Positions 15,905 to 24,964 of a stretch of DNA of 64,000 nt are shown here, piece after piece. The notes under the pieces were generated by a model. That model was not told the DNA's origin, did not search any database, and saw only the letters and a program-made list of their open reading frames with translations. The translations under genes and the position numbers were made by a program. This DNA is from Nesterenkonia sp. PF2B19 (lineage in GTDB: Bacteria > Actinomycetota > Actinomycetes > Actinomycetales > Micrococcaceae), in the NCBI RefSeq assembly GCF_001758425.2, contig NZ_MDSS02000013.1:1-64000 (forward strand), in the 5' to 3' direction. Every line of letters starts with the position of its first letter. Positions within the stretch are counted from its first letter, which is position 1.

Positions 15905-16812
15905 TCAGGCCCCCTTCCCTGCGGAGGGGATCTGAACCGTCAGGTCCAGGATCTCGCGTGCCTCGTCCGGGGTGGCGACCCGTTCGCCCAGGGACTCGAC
16001 GATCCCCACGGCACGTTCGGTCAGCTGAGCGTTGGTGGCCTTGACCCCCTTGGACAGGTACAGGTTGTCCTCCAGGCCGACGCGGACGTGGCCGCCGGCG
16101 AGCACGGAGCGGGCGGCCCACGGCAGCTGGTTCCGGCCCAGGGCGAAGGAGGTGAACTCGGCACCCTCGGGAAGCATGTCCACCATGGTCCGCAGCAGGC
16201 GCGGGTCGGCCGGGGCCCCATAGGGGATCCCCATGCACAGCTGGTACAGGGGCGGCGGATCGATCAGCCCCTCCTCCACCATGACGTTGGCGAACCACAG
16301 GTTCCCGGTGTCGAAGATCTCCATCTCCGGCGTCACGCCGAGCTCCTGGATCCTCGCCGCCCCCTCGCGGAGCATGTCCGGGGTGGAGACGTAGAGGTTG
16401 CTGCCCTCGCCGAAGTTCAGCGAGCCGCAGTCGATCGTGCAGATCTCCGGGCGCAGCTCCTCCACATGCGGGAGGCGGTCGACCGCGTTGACCAGGTCGG
16501 TGCCGTCGAGCTGGTCGGTGGGCCGCTGCGGGTCGATGACCAGGTCTCCGCCCATCCCGGCGGTGAGATTGAGGACGGGGTCGACGTCGGACTCCCGGAC
16601 GATCCGCACCACCTCGCGGTAGTGGGCCACGTCGCGGGAGCCTGGGTGGTCTCCGGGTCGCGGACGTGGATGTGGACGATGGACGCGCCGGCCCGTGCGG
16701 CGGCGATCGCGTCGGCGGCGATCTGCTCCGGGGTGACCGGGACGTGCTCGCTGCGGCCGGCGGTGTCGCCGGCGCCGGTGAGCGCGCAGGTGAGGATGAC
16801 GGGACGTGACAT
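15905..16812 (-). CDS. cdhC: 3-dehydrocarnitine cleavage enzyme (BKACE family), one frameshift
   Basis: About 302 residues once one base is restored. The N-terminal frame reads [16 protein letters not shown] to [15 protein letters not shown] (the His-x-His zinc ligands). The frame then shifts near 16650, and [29 protein letters not shown] resumes to the end. Adding one G in a GG run repairs it. BKACE enzymes bind zinc and split a beta-keto acid with acetyl-CoA; here 3-dehydrocarnitine would give betainyl-CoA and acetoacetate. First gene of the cdhCAB unit, 41 bases after its regulator. As given, the protein is broken; I suspect a sequence error. Confidence 0.8.
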
Positions 16813-16853
16813 GGGAGGGGTTCCTCTCGTGATGGGGTCTGTGGGGCGCGGGC

Positions 16854-17807
16854 TCAGACGCCGGCCGGCGGCGATCCCTGCGAGGACGGCACCGGGCGCT
16901 CCACCGGAAGATCCGTGGACGGCAGCTCCACCTCCGGAAGCTCCACGTCCGGCAGCAGGATGCGTCGCCGCAGGTGGTCGCGGACGCGGCGCTGCATGGT
17001 CTCCTCGGTGATCACTCCGGTGAGCACCTGGACCCCCAGCCCGTCCACCAGCGCGGTGAGCTCTCCGGTGAGCTCCTCACTGGCGCCCGAGTGGAACACT
17101 CCGACCTGCTGACCGGCGGCGACGGCGGCGCGGACAGTCTCGAACCAGCGCCGGTAGATCTCCACGTACTCCACGTCCTGGCCGCCCTTGAGAGCCACCC
17201 GGTTCCAGGACTGCAGCCAGATGGACCAGTCGAGCCGACCGGCCTCACCGTGCGGGGACTGCATGTCCAGCAGCCTCCACAGCCGCTCCACCGGATCGTC
17301 GACGCCGGTCAGCCGGGCGATCTGCCGGTCATAGGCCAGCTTCACGGAATGGTTCAGCGCCATGGCGAACAGGTCGGGCTTGGTCGGGAAGTAGTAGTGC
17401 ACGGTGGCGCTGGAGACGCCCGCGGCGGCGGCGATGTCACTGACGCGGACCGCCTCGAATCCCGTCTGCGCGAAGAGCCCCCAGGCCGCCTCGACGATCT
17501 CCCGGCGACGGCGCGCCTGCTCGGGTGTGGCAGGTGAGGCACCGGCGGGGTCGGCGTCAGGCGGGGTCACGGAGACGGGGTCCGCGCCGGGGGCTGAGCC
17601 CACCAGAGCGCTGACCGCCACTCCGGTCACGCGGGCCAGGGCGACGAGCTCGTCGTCGGTGAACCGTCGTTGGCCCGAGAGCGACTTGGAGAGCTTGGTC
17701 TCGTCGATGCCCATCTCGGCGGCCACCTGACGCTGTGAGCGTCCGCTGGCGCGGATGGCACGTCGCATGCGGTCGGCGGACGGGCGGCCCGTCGTCGTGG
17801 AGGACAT
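16854..17807 (-). CDS. Fusion regulator: Cro/C1-type HTH plus TetR domain
   Basis: 317 residues. Residues about 10-68 are an XRE-type HTH ([58 protein letters not shown]). A proline-rich linker follows. Residues about 95-290 are a full TetR regulator ([52 protein letters not shown], then a TetR_C domain with [13 protein letters not shown]). The last 25 residues contain an ELP repeat ([19 protein letters not shown]). Two DNA-binding modules in one chain is uncommon. It leads the cdhCAB operon, and nested inverted repeats lie upstream of its start, so it probably regulates carnitine use and itself. The ligand may be carnitine or an intermediate (inference). Confidence 0.88.
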   Translation of the reverse strand: MSSTTTGRPSADRMRRAIRASGRSQRQVAAEMGIDETKLSKSLSGQRRFTDDELVALARVTGVAVSALVGSAPGADPVSVTPPDADPAGASPATPEQARRRREIVEAAWGLFAQTGFEAVRVSDIAAAAGVSSATVHYYFPTKPDLFAMALNHSVKLAYDRQIARLTGVDDPVERLWRLLDMQSPHGEAGRLDWSIWLQSWNRVALKGGQDVEYVEIYRRWFETVRAAVAAGQQVGVFHSGASEELTGELTALVDGLGVQVLTGVITEETMQRRVRDHLRRRILLPDVELPEVELPSTDLPVERPVPSSQGSPPAGV

Positions 17808-17837
17808 GCGGCTCAGCGTACTGAGCCCCCTCCCAAA

Positions 17838-17874
17838 ATCGCAAGCACCCTGACTTTCAGTCAGATTTTGCGAT
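17838..17874. promoter_or_regulatory. Nested inverted repeats upstream of the XRE-TetR gene
   Basis: Outer arms ATCGCAA (17838-17844) and TTGCGAT (17868-17874) enclose inner arms CTGAC (17850-17854) and GTCAG (17860-17864). Two nested, differently spaced dyads 31 bases upstream of a gene encoding two HTH modules suggest that each module may read one dyad. The site may also influence trmB on the other side. Confidence 0.6.
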
Positions 17875-18058
17875 ATGCTCAGCGTCGGCGCCTCGTGGCG
17901 ACCACTGCCTCGACCACGGACCGCGGCCCGCTGACCCCTGAGTCGGCGGGGACCGGTCCGTTACGATGGCGTGTCGTCGTCATGCCGCGGAACGCCAGGA
18001 GTGCCAGCACTCCGGCTGCCCGCGGCAGCACCTGCACCCGAACAGAGAGCCTGAGACC

Positions 18059-18928
18059 GTGTCCCCTGAGAGCCAGCAGCCTGAGCAGACCGTCGCTCGG
18101 AGCCACATGCGCCACCCGCTGTCCTTCGTGCGCCGCAGCAACCGGCTGACCCCGCGTCGCCAGCGCGCCTGGGACGCCGCCCTCGGCCAGGAGCTCCTGG
18201 ACATCCCGCATGGCGAGCGCGACACCGCCGTCGCCGACGACTTCCGCATCGAGTGGAAGGCCGAGTTCGGCCGTGACGCGGAGCTGATCGTGGAGATCGG
18301 CACCGGGTCCGGGGAGGCGATCGCCCACGCCGCCGCCCAGCACCCGGAGAAGGACTTCCTCGCCGTGGAGGTGTACCGCCCCGGCGTCGCGCAGCTGGTC
18401 AGTCGGCTGCGCCGGGAGGGCCTGCGCAATGTGCGGGTCGCCAATGTGGACGCCACCGAGGTCCTGGACAAGCTCCTCCCCGAGGATTCGGTGTCCGAGG
18501 TGTGGGTGTTCTTCCCCGACCCCTGGCACAAGAAGAAGCACACCAAGCGCCGCCTCGTCCAGGACTCCTTCGTGGAGAAGGTCGCCCGCGTGCTGCCCGA
18601 CGGCGGCCTCTGGCGGCTGGCCACCGACTGGTCCGGCTACGCAGTCCAGATGCGGGACACGATCTCCGCCTCCCCCGCATTCACCAATGTCCACGCCGGC
18701 CAGCGCGCCGGCGAGGAGTCCCCACTGACCGCCGTCCGCCTGGAGGACCTCGACACCCGCAGCATGGGCAAGACTCCCGAACCGCTCCCCCTGGACCAGG
18801 CCATCGACGACGTCGGCGGCTGGGCGCCGCGATTCGAAGGCCGCATCCAGACCGACTTCGAGACCAAGGCGCTGACGGCCGGGCGGAGGGTCTTCGACCT
18901 GACCTTCGTCCGCACCCCGGTGAGCTGA
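18059..18928 (+). CDS. trmB: tRNA (guanine-N7)-methyltransferase
   Basis: 289 residues from the GTG at 18059; the frame is open upstream to 17966 but that part is low-complexity and unlike the family. SAM-binding VEIGTGSGEAIAHAA, the TrmB signature VWVFFPDPWHKKKHTKRRLVQ (PDPW-P-K-K-x-H-x-K-R-R), and the C-terminal TDFETKALTAGRRVFDLTFVR. It makes m7G46 in the variable loop of tRNAs. The N-terminal 40 residues are an actinobacterial extension. It lies next to the BCCT transporter gene by 81 bases, but a functional link is not implied. Confidence 0.92.
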   Translation: MSPESQQPEQTVARSHMRHPLSFVRRSNRLTPRRQRAWDAALGQELLDIPHGERDTAVADDFRIEWKAEFGRDAELIVEIGTGSGEAIAHAAAQHPEKDFLAVEVYRPGVAQLVSRLRREGLRNVRVANVDATEVLDKLLPEDSVSEVWVFFPDPWHKKKHTKRRLVQDSFVEKVARVLPDGGLWRLATDWSGYAVQMRDTISASPAFTNVHAGQRAGEESPLTAVRLEDLDTRSMGKTPEPLPLDQAIDDVGGWAPRFEGRIQTDFETKALTAGRRVFDLTFVRTPVS

Positions 18929-19009
18929 GCACCTCACGCCCACGCCCCCCAGACGCAGCGCTCTGCCTGACGAGACAACCGACCCCGACCCACACAAGGT
19001 GTGATCAGC

Positions 19010-21180
19010 ATGGCTGACTCTCAGCCACCCCACTCCCGCCGAGACGGCGGATCCCAGCCCGAAGACGACACCCGCCGCTCGCCGGCCCCCAAGGCGACCG
19101 CCGAGAAGACCGCAGCGGCTGCCGGAGCGGCGACGCGAAGGGCCGGGGCCGCGCTGCACCGGCTCAACGTCTACTCCCAGGGCGAGTACCCGCACAACAT
19201 CCACCCGGCACTGGTGCCTGGCATCGGCATCGACGAGCAGCGGCGGCGCTACTCGCTGGACCGGATCGTCTTCGCCCTGGCCGGACTGCTGACCGTGGCC
19301 TTCGTGATCTGGGGCGTCACCAGCCCGGAGAGCGTGGCCGAGGTCGCCGGAACCTCGTTCACCTGGACGATGGAGAACCTCGGGTGGCTGTTCAACGTGG
19401 TCGCCATCGTGGTGCTGATCTTCCTGCTGTGCCTGGCCTTCTCCAAGTACGGTCGGATCCCGCTCGGCAAGGACGGGGAGAAGCCGGAGTTCTCGACCTT
19501 CTCCTGGACGGCGATGCTCTTCGCCGCAGGCATCGGCATCGGTGTGCTGTTCTTCGGCCCCTCCGAGCCGCTCACCTACTTCCACTCCCCGGCCCCGCTG
19601 ACCAACCAGGCCGAGACCATCGAGGCGCTGCACGGCGCCATGGCGCAGACGTACTACCACTGGGGCGTCCACGCCTGGGCCATGTACGCCCTGGTCGGCG
19701 GCGCAGTGGCCTACGCCGCGTACCGCCGCGGGCGGGTCCCGCTGATGTCCTCGATCTTCCGCAACCTCTTCGGCCAGAGCCAGACCGACGGCTTCGCCGG
19801 CAAGCTGATCGACATCTTCGCGATCATCGCCACCCTGTTCGGCACGGCGGCCTCGCTCGGCATCGCGGCCATGCAGATCGGCCAGGGCTGGACCATCGTC
19901 TCCGGCAACGAGGTCACCAACACGCTGTTGATCCTGATCATCGGGATCCTGACCGTCGGCTTCGTGCTGTCGGCGGTCTCCGGCGTGGCCCGAGGCATCC
20001 GCTACCTCTCGAACATCAACATCGTGCTGACCATCGGCATCATCTCGCTGGTGTTCCTCCTCGGCCCCACCCTCTTCCTGCTGAACCTGGTGCCCTCCTC
20101 CTTCGTGGAGTACTTCGGCTCCCTGTTCGAGCTCATGGGCCGCTCCGCGTCCTGGGGCACCGAGACCATGGACTTCCAGTCCGCCTGGACGGTGTTCTAC
20201 TGGGCCTGGTGGATCTCCTGGTCGCCCTTCGTCGGGGTCTTCATCGCCCGCATCTCCCGGGGCCGCACCATCCGACAGTTCATCCTCGGCGTCATCCTCA
20301 TCCCCAGCTCCCTGCTGTTCGTGGCCTACGGCATCATGGGCGGGACCTCGATCTGGATGTACCGCGAGGGCTTGGAAGGCTTCAGCGACGAGATGCCCGC
20401 CGCCGAGGTGCTGTTCACGATCATCGACCACCTGCCGTATGTGGAGTGGCTGCCGGCGGTCATCATGGTGGTGCTGGCCATCTTCTTCATCACCTCCGCC
20501 GACTCGGCCTCCGTGGTGATGGGCATCTTCTCCACCCGCGGCGACCTGAACCCGCGGAAGTCCGTGGTGGTCTTCTGGGGGCTGGTGATGACCGGCGTCG
20601 CCGTCGTCATGCTGCTCACCGGCGGCGACACCGCCCTGCAGGGGCTGCAGTCACTGGTGACGGTGACGGCGGTGCCGTTCGCCGTGATCATGCTGCTGAT
20701 CATGGTCGCCTGGCTGCGGGACGTGCGCACCGACCCGCGGGCCCTGCGTACCAAGTACGCGGAGAAGGCGCTGCGGGATGCGGTGATCGACGGCGTCGAC
20801 CGCTACGGCGACGACTTCACCCTGCAAGTGGCACCCACCGAGCCGGGGCTGGGCGCCGGCGCCGGGGTGGACTCGGAGGACGACATGTACACCGAGTGGT
20901 ACCAGCGCACCGACGAGAACGGCGATCCGATCGGCTACGACTTCACCACTGGCCAGTGGGAGGACGGCTGGACTCCGGAGGAGGATGAGGACTGGCACGG
21001 GGACATGGAGAACTACTCCCCGGCGACGTCGTTGGCGACCTCCTCGATCCCGGTGGTCCCGGCGGATGCCGAGGCCGAGGGCGAGCACGGAGGTCGGCGC
21101 CCGGGCGAGGGCGACGGCGGCACCGCCGGGGGCGCTCCGAGGCGGTCGAGCCCGAGGAGGACCCCGCTCCCCGACGCTGA
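19010..21180 (+). CDS. BCCT family betaine/carnitine transporter (stop codon obscured)
   Basis: About 720 residues. After an 80-residue hydrophilic N-terminus come 12 membrane helices with the BCCT signature FYWAWWISWSPFVGVFIARISRGRTIRQF. A long hydrophilic C-terminus follows, as in osmosensing BetP-type carriers. It imports glycine betaine, carnitine or choline with Na+ or H+. The ATG at 19010 follows AAGGTG; a GTG at 19001 is less likely. As given, the frame continues to 23035 through the AbgT gene. Adding one G in the GGGGG near 21128 restores an acidic tail ending EPEEDPAPRR with TGA at 21178-21180, just before a strong hairpin. I therefore treat the 1344-residue fusion as an artefact. 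Proximity to cdhCAB suggests it feeds carnitine to that pathway. Confidence 0.82.
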
Positions 21181-21199
21181 TCCCGGCGCCGCCCGGCAT

Positions 21200-21266
21200 C
21201 CGGTGGGGAGTTCCTCGAGGTGCATCGCGCTGATCCACGCGGCGACCTCGAGGAATTCCCCACCGG
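21200..21266. terminator. Long palindrome between the BCCT and AbgT genes
   Basis: Arms of 22 bases, starting CCGGTGGGGAGTTCCTCGAG and its complement, pair with one mismatch around a 23-base loop. Its position 20 bases after the restored BCCT stop fits a terminator. It belongs in size and style to the intergenic palindromes at 29001, 36792, 53459, 54339 and 59762. Confidence 0.6.
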
Positions 21267-21391
21267 AGGGCCCACCACAGGCAGAGATGGTTCGTTTACC
21301 GAATCACCACCTTCTGACTAGACTGGCGCGATCTGCAAGGTCGTCACGCCGAAAGGCCCCTGGACCCCGGGGCCGGCGGAAGGGAATCGCC

Positions 21392-23035
21392 ATGTCAGAG
21401 CCCAGCACCGTCACCCCGACCCGCCGCTCCCGCAGATCGCGCAGCGCCGGCGATCGCCCCGGGTTCCTGGTCCGGGCGCTGCGGGTCGTCGAACGCATCG
21501 GCAACCTGCTGCCACACCCGTTCTGGCTGTTCATCATCCTCGCGGTGGTCGTGGTAGTGCTCTCCGCCATCCTGGAGGCCCTGGGAGTGGGTGCGGAGAA
21601 CCCGGCCGACGGCGAGCAGATCGCCGTGCAGAGCCTGCTCACACCGGAGGGCTTCCAGCGCATGGTCACCGATGCGGTGGAGAACTTCGTGACGTTCCCG
21701 CCGCTGGGTCTGATCATCACCGTGATGCTGGGCGTCGCAGTGGCTGAGGGATCGGGTCTGATCAGCGCGGCCATCCGGGTGGTGGTCTCCCGGGTCTCGC
21801 GCCGCTGGCTGACCTTCACGGTCGCCCTGGCCGGGGTCACCGGGTCCGTCGCCTCGGACGCCATCTACGTCATCCTGATCCCGTTGGCGGCCGCGGCGTT
21901 CAAGGCCAGCGGCCGCTCCGCGGTGCTGGGCGCCGTCGTCGCCTTCGGCTCCGCCTCGGCAGGCTACAACGCGTCCCTGCTGATCACCGCCAGCGATCCC
22001 CTGCTGGCCGGGATCTCGACCTCGGCGGCCCAACTGATCGACCCGGACCATGTGGTCTCCCCGGTGGCCAACTACTTCTTCTCCGCGGCCTCCGCCGTGG
22101 TGCTCGCCCTGGTGGTCACGCTGGTCACCGAGCTGCTGCTGGTCCGGATGACCGAGCGGATGAAGCACGAGGAGGACGCCACCGGCGGAGCGGCCACCGC
22201 CGTGCTGGCGGCCGGCCGAGACCTTGACGACGGCGGCCGCGGCGAGGCGATCACCGATGAGGTCTCCCTGCTGACCTACACCCGCCGAGAGGTTGCGGCG
22301 CTGCGCGCGTCCCTGCTGGCGCTGGCAGGCTTCCTGGCGGTGTACTTCTCCCTGCTCCTGCTGCCCGGCTCGCCGTTCCAGGCCGAGAGCGGAGACGTGC
22401 TCGACTCCCCGCTGCTGACCGACATCGCCGTGCCGATCGCGCTGGCCTTCCTGGCGGTGGGCATCACCTACGGGGTCGCAGCTGGCACCATCACCCGCCC
22501 GCGGGACATCCCGGAGCTGATGGGACGCTCCATCAAGGAGCTCTCCGGCGTGGTGGTGCTGTTCTTCGCGGCCGCCCAGTTCATCGCCTACTTCAGCTGG
22601 TCGAACATCGGGATGGTGCTGGCCATCGAGGGCGCCCACCTGCTGGAGCGGTTGGACCTGCCCGTGGTGGTGATGTTCGCCGGCGTCGTGCTGCTGGTCG
22701 CGCTGTTCAACCTGACCATCACCTCGGGGTCCGCGCAGTACACCCTCATGGCCCCGGTCCTGGTGCCCATGCTGATGCTGGTGGGCACCTCCCCGGAGGT
22801 CACTCAGATGCTGTTCCGCATCGGGGACTCCCCCACCAACATCATCTCCCCGATGAGCCCCTACTTCGCCCTGGTGCTGGGGTATCTGCAGCGGTACTAC
22901 CCGAAGGCCGGCATCGGCACCCTGGTGTCCCTGACGCTGCCGGTCTCCGTGGCGCTGCTGTGCGCCTGGTTCCTGTTCTTCGTGCTGTGGTGGGCCCTCG
23001 GGATCCCGCTCGGGCCCGGAGTGCCGGTGCGCTGA
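21392..23035 (+). CDS. abgT: AbgT family transporter (p-aminobenzoyl-glutamate type)
   Basis: 547 residues with about 11 membrane segments. Family features: RIGNLLPHPFWLFIILAVVVVVLSAI, MLGVAVAEGSGLISAAIR, ASDAIYVILIPLAAAAFKASGRSAVLGAVVAFGSASAGYNASLLI, and the C-terminal LFRIGDSPTNIISPMSPYFALVLGYLQRYYPKAGIGTLVSLTLP. It has its own ATG with GGAAGGG upstream and a separating palindrome, so it is an independent gene despite the continuous frame from the BCCT gene. AbgT carriers import p-aminobenzoyl-glutamate, and some export sulfonamides. It is followed after ten bases by a carboxypeptidase that could cleave the imported compound. Confidence 0.87.
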   Translation: MSEPSTVTPTRRSRRSRSAGDRPGFLVRALRVVERIGNLLPHPFWLFIILAVVVVVLSAILEALGVGAENPADGEQIAVQSLLTPEGFQRMVTDAVENFVTFPPLGLIITVMLGVAVAEGSGLISAAIRVVVSRVSRRWLTFTVALAGVTGSVASDAIYVILIPLAAAAFKASGRSAVLGAVVAFGSASAGYNASLLITASDPLLAGISTSAAQLIDPDHVVSPVANYFFSAASAVVLALVVTLVTELLLVRMTERMKHEEDATGGAATAVLAAGRDLDDGGRGEAITDEVSLLTYTRREVAALRASLLALAGFLAVYFSLLLLPGSPFQAESGDVLDSPLLTDIAVPIALAFLAVGITYGVAAGTITRPRDIPELMGRSIKELSGVVVLFFAAAQFIAYFSWSNIGMVLAIEGAHLLERLDLPVVVMFAGVVLLVALFNLTITSGSAQYTLMAPVLVPMLMLVGTSPEVTQMLFRIGDSPTNIISPMSPYFALVLGYLQRYYPKAGIGTLVSLTLPVSVALLCAWFLFFVLWWALGIPLGPGVPVR

Positions 23036-23045
23036 GGAGACGACC

Positions 23046-24326
23046 ATGCCCAGGAGAGACAGGACCCCGATGGAGAGGAACCCGATGGAGAGCACCCCGA
23101 CGACGTCTGCCCGCCCCGACTCCGTGGCCGGCATCCCGATGCCGGCGCTGCGGAACCACGCCGCCGCCCACCAGGAGCAGCTCCTGGAGGACCTGCGGCG
23201 CATCGTGCACGCGGAGACGCCCAGCCATGACAAGGCGCTGCTCGACGCCGGGCTGGAGGAGGTCCGCACCCTGGCCGTGGAGCGGCTGGGCGAACCGCTG
23301 GCCGAGGCCCGCACCGACGGCGGCGTCCACGGCGACGTGCTGGATCTGCGCTGGCCCGGACGCGACATCGACGGCGGCGAGGTCACCGACCTCGGAGCCT
23401 CGGTGCTGTCGGTGTGCCACTACGACACCGTGTGGCCGGCCGGCACGATCACCGACTGGCCGCTGGCCGCCGACGGCGACCGACTCACCGGCCCCGGCGT
23501 GCTGGACATGAAGTTCGGGATCGTCCAGACCCTCTGGGCGGTGCGTGCGCTGCGCGAGCTCGGTGTGCCGCACGCTCCGCTGCGGCTGCTGCTCACCGGT
23601 GACGAGGAGATCGGGTCGACGGCGGGGCGCCCGGCGATCGAGGCCGCCGCGGCGCAGTCCGCGCTGACACTGGTGCCGGAGCCCAGTGCGGCCGGTCAGC
23701 CCAAGGACCGCCGCAAAGGCATGGTCTTCGCGGATCTGACGGTGCACGGCGTGCAGGCCCATGCGGGGCTGGAACCGGAGAAGGGAGCGAGTGCGGTGCA
23801 CGCGCTGGCCGCCGTCGTGCCCGACGTCGTCGCCCTGGCCTCCCCGGATCACGGGACCACCGTCACCGTGGGCACCTTCCACGGGGGCACCAGCCGCAAT
23901 GTGGTGGCCGGTCAGGCCACCTGCCAGGTGGATGTGCGCGTGACCGAAGCGGCCGAGCAGGACCGGGTGGCCGAGGGTCTGCGCGCCCTGCGGCTGCCGG
24001 AGCCCCATGCCGCCGACCCTCGGCTGCGACTGGAGATCGCGGTGGATGCCAATCGGCCCCCGATGAATCCGACCCGGGCCTCCCGGGCGGCCATGGCCCG
24101 GGTGGAGCGCCTGGCCGCAGGTCTGGGGCGGAGGATCACCCCGGCCGCGGTGGGCGGAGCCTCCGACGCGAACTTCGTCTCCGCCCTGGGGCTGCCGGTC
24201 CTCGACGGCCTCGGTGCCGTCGGCGAAGGGCCGCATGCGGTCCATGAGCACATCCTGGTCTCGGAGATCGCGCCGCAGACGGCGCTGCTGGCGGGACTGC
24301 TCGCCGACGTCGCCGCCCGCCCCTGA
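23046..24326 (+). CDS. M20 family metallopeptidase, carboxypeptidase G2-like
   Basis: 426 residues. Di-zinc ligands and catalytic residues are visible: VCHYDTVWPAG (His and Asp), GPGVLDMKFG (bridging Asp), LTGDEEIGS (catalytic Glu and ligand Glu), VPEPS, and the terminal His in VHEHILVSE. The dimerisation domain starts about 195 with GVQAHAG. The H-Y-D-T-V-W-P-x-G form is typical of glutamate carboxypeptidases that remove glutamate from folates or p-aminobenzoyl-glutamate. Translation follows AbgT by ten bases, so uptake and cleavage are probably coupled. No signal peptide, so the enzyme acts in the cytoplasm. Confidence 0.88.
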   Translation: MPRRDRTPMERNPMESTPTTSARPDSVAGIPMPALRNHAAAHQEQLLEDLRRIVHAETPSHDKALLDAGLEEVRTLAVERLGEPLAEARTDGGVHGDVLDLRWPGRDIDGGEVTDLGASVLSVCHYDTVWPAGTITDWPLAADGDRLTGPGVLDMKFGIVQTLWAVRALRELGVPHAPLRLLLTGDEEIGSTAGRPAIEAAAAQSALTLVPEPSAAGQPKDRRKGMVFADLTVHGVQAHAGLEPEKGASAVHALAAVVPDVVALASPDHGTTVTVGTFHGGTSRNVVAGQATCQVDVRVTEAAEQDRVAEGLRALRLPEPHAADPRLRLEIAVDANRPPMNPTRASRAAMARVERLAAGLGRRITPAAVGGASDANFVSALGLPVLDGLGAVGEGPHAVHEHILVSEIAPQTALLAGLLADVAARP

Positions 24327-24407
24327 CCCCTCCTGACGCACAGATCACCGCTCGACGGGGTGTGCGGGACAGAGTGTGCGGGGCGGGTACTCGGGCAACA
24401 CACCCGG

Positions 24408-24880
24408 TCAGCGGCGGCGCGGGTCCCAGAGCACCAGCGCCTGGGTGCTGGTGCGGGCCCGGCGGCCTCGGGCCACCGTGACCACGTCGCCGTGCGGGCC
24501 GACGGCGAAGACCCGTGGCTTGGTGGAGTGCCGTTCAGCCTCGCGGAGTTCGTAGCGCAGCTCCTCCACGGTCTCCTCGAGCTCCTCCACCCGGTTCTGC
24601 AGCTCGATGATCCGCCGGATGCCCTCCAGGGAGACGCCTCCTGGGAGAGCTGCTGGATCTGCCGGAGCTGTTCGATGTCATAGGGCGAGTACCGACGGTG
24701 CCGGCCGCCCTGGCGCCGCGGGGTGACCAGGCCGATGCGGTCGTACTGGCGCAGCGTCTGCGGGTGCATGTCCGCCAGCTCGGCGGCCACGGAGATGACG
24801 AACAGCGGAGCATGCCGGTGCTCCGCCTCGATCAGCCGCGGGTCCTCCCCGCCGATCTCGGAGCGACGTCTCCTGGCCAC
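24408..24880 (-). CDS. hspR: HspR heat-shock repressor (MerR family), one frameshift
   Basis: About 157 residues after adding one base. GTG start at 24880 after GGAGGAGGTGAGC. MerR HTH: LFVISVAAELADMHPQTLRQYDRIGLVTPRRQGGRHRRYSPYDIEQLRQIQQLSQE. The frame breaks near 24640, where a GG should be GGG to give GVSLEGIRRIIELQNRVEELEETVEELRYEL. The C-terminus is the ...QALVLWDPRRR type. It represses the dnaK operon by binding HAIR sites, both of which are visible at 28818 and 28871. It is the last gene of dnaK-grpE-dnaJ-hspR, the standard actinobacterial order. Confidence 0.85.
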
Positions 24881-24964
24881 TGCTGCTCACCTCCTCCGTT
24901 CCCGCCCGGCCGCGGCGGGGCGGGTCGGTCTCGTCTCTCCATCATCCCGCAGCGGCGGGCCCGG

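Noticed and set aside
17879-20431. 850-codon open frame on the minus strand opposite trmB and the BCCT gene
   Set aside because: It is the complementary shadow of two clear genes, rich in His/Gly/Gln with no domain, as is common in very GC-rich DNA.
19010-23035. Single BCCT-AbgT polytopic fusion protein
   Set aside because: A one-base repair separates the genes, and a hairpin plus a proper ribosome site lie between them.
21395-23386. 663-codon minus-strand frame opposite abgT
   Set aside because: Antisense shadow with a Gln/His/Arg-rich composition and no motif; the plus strand encodes a clear membrane carrier.
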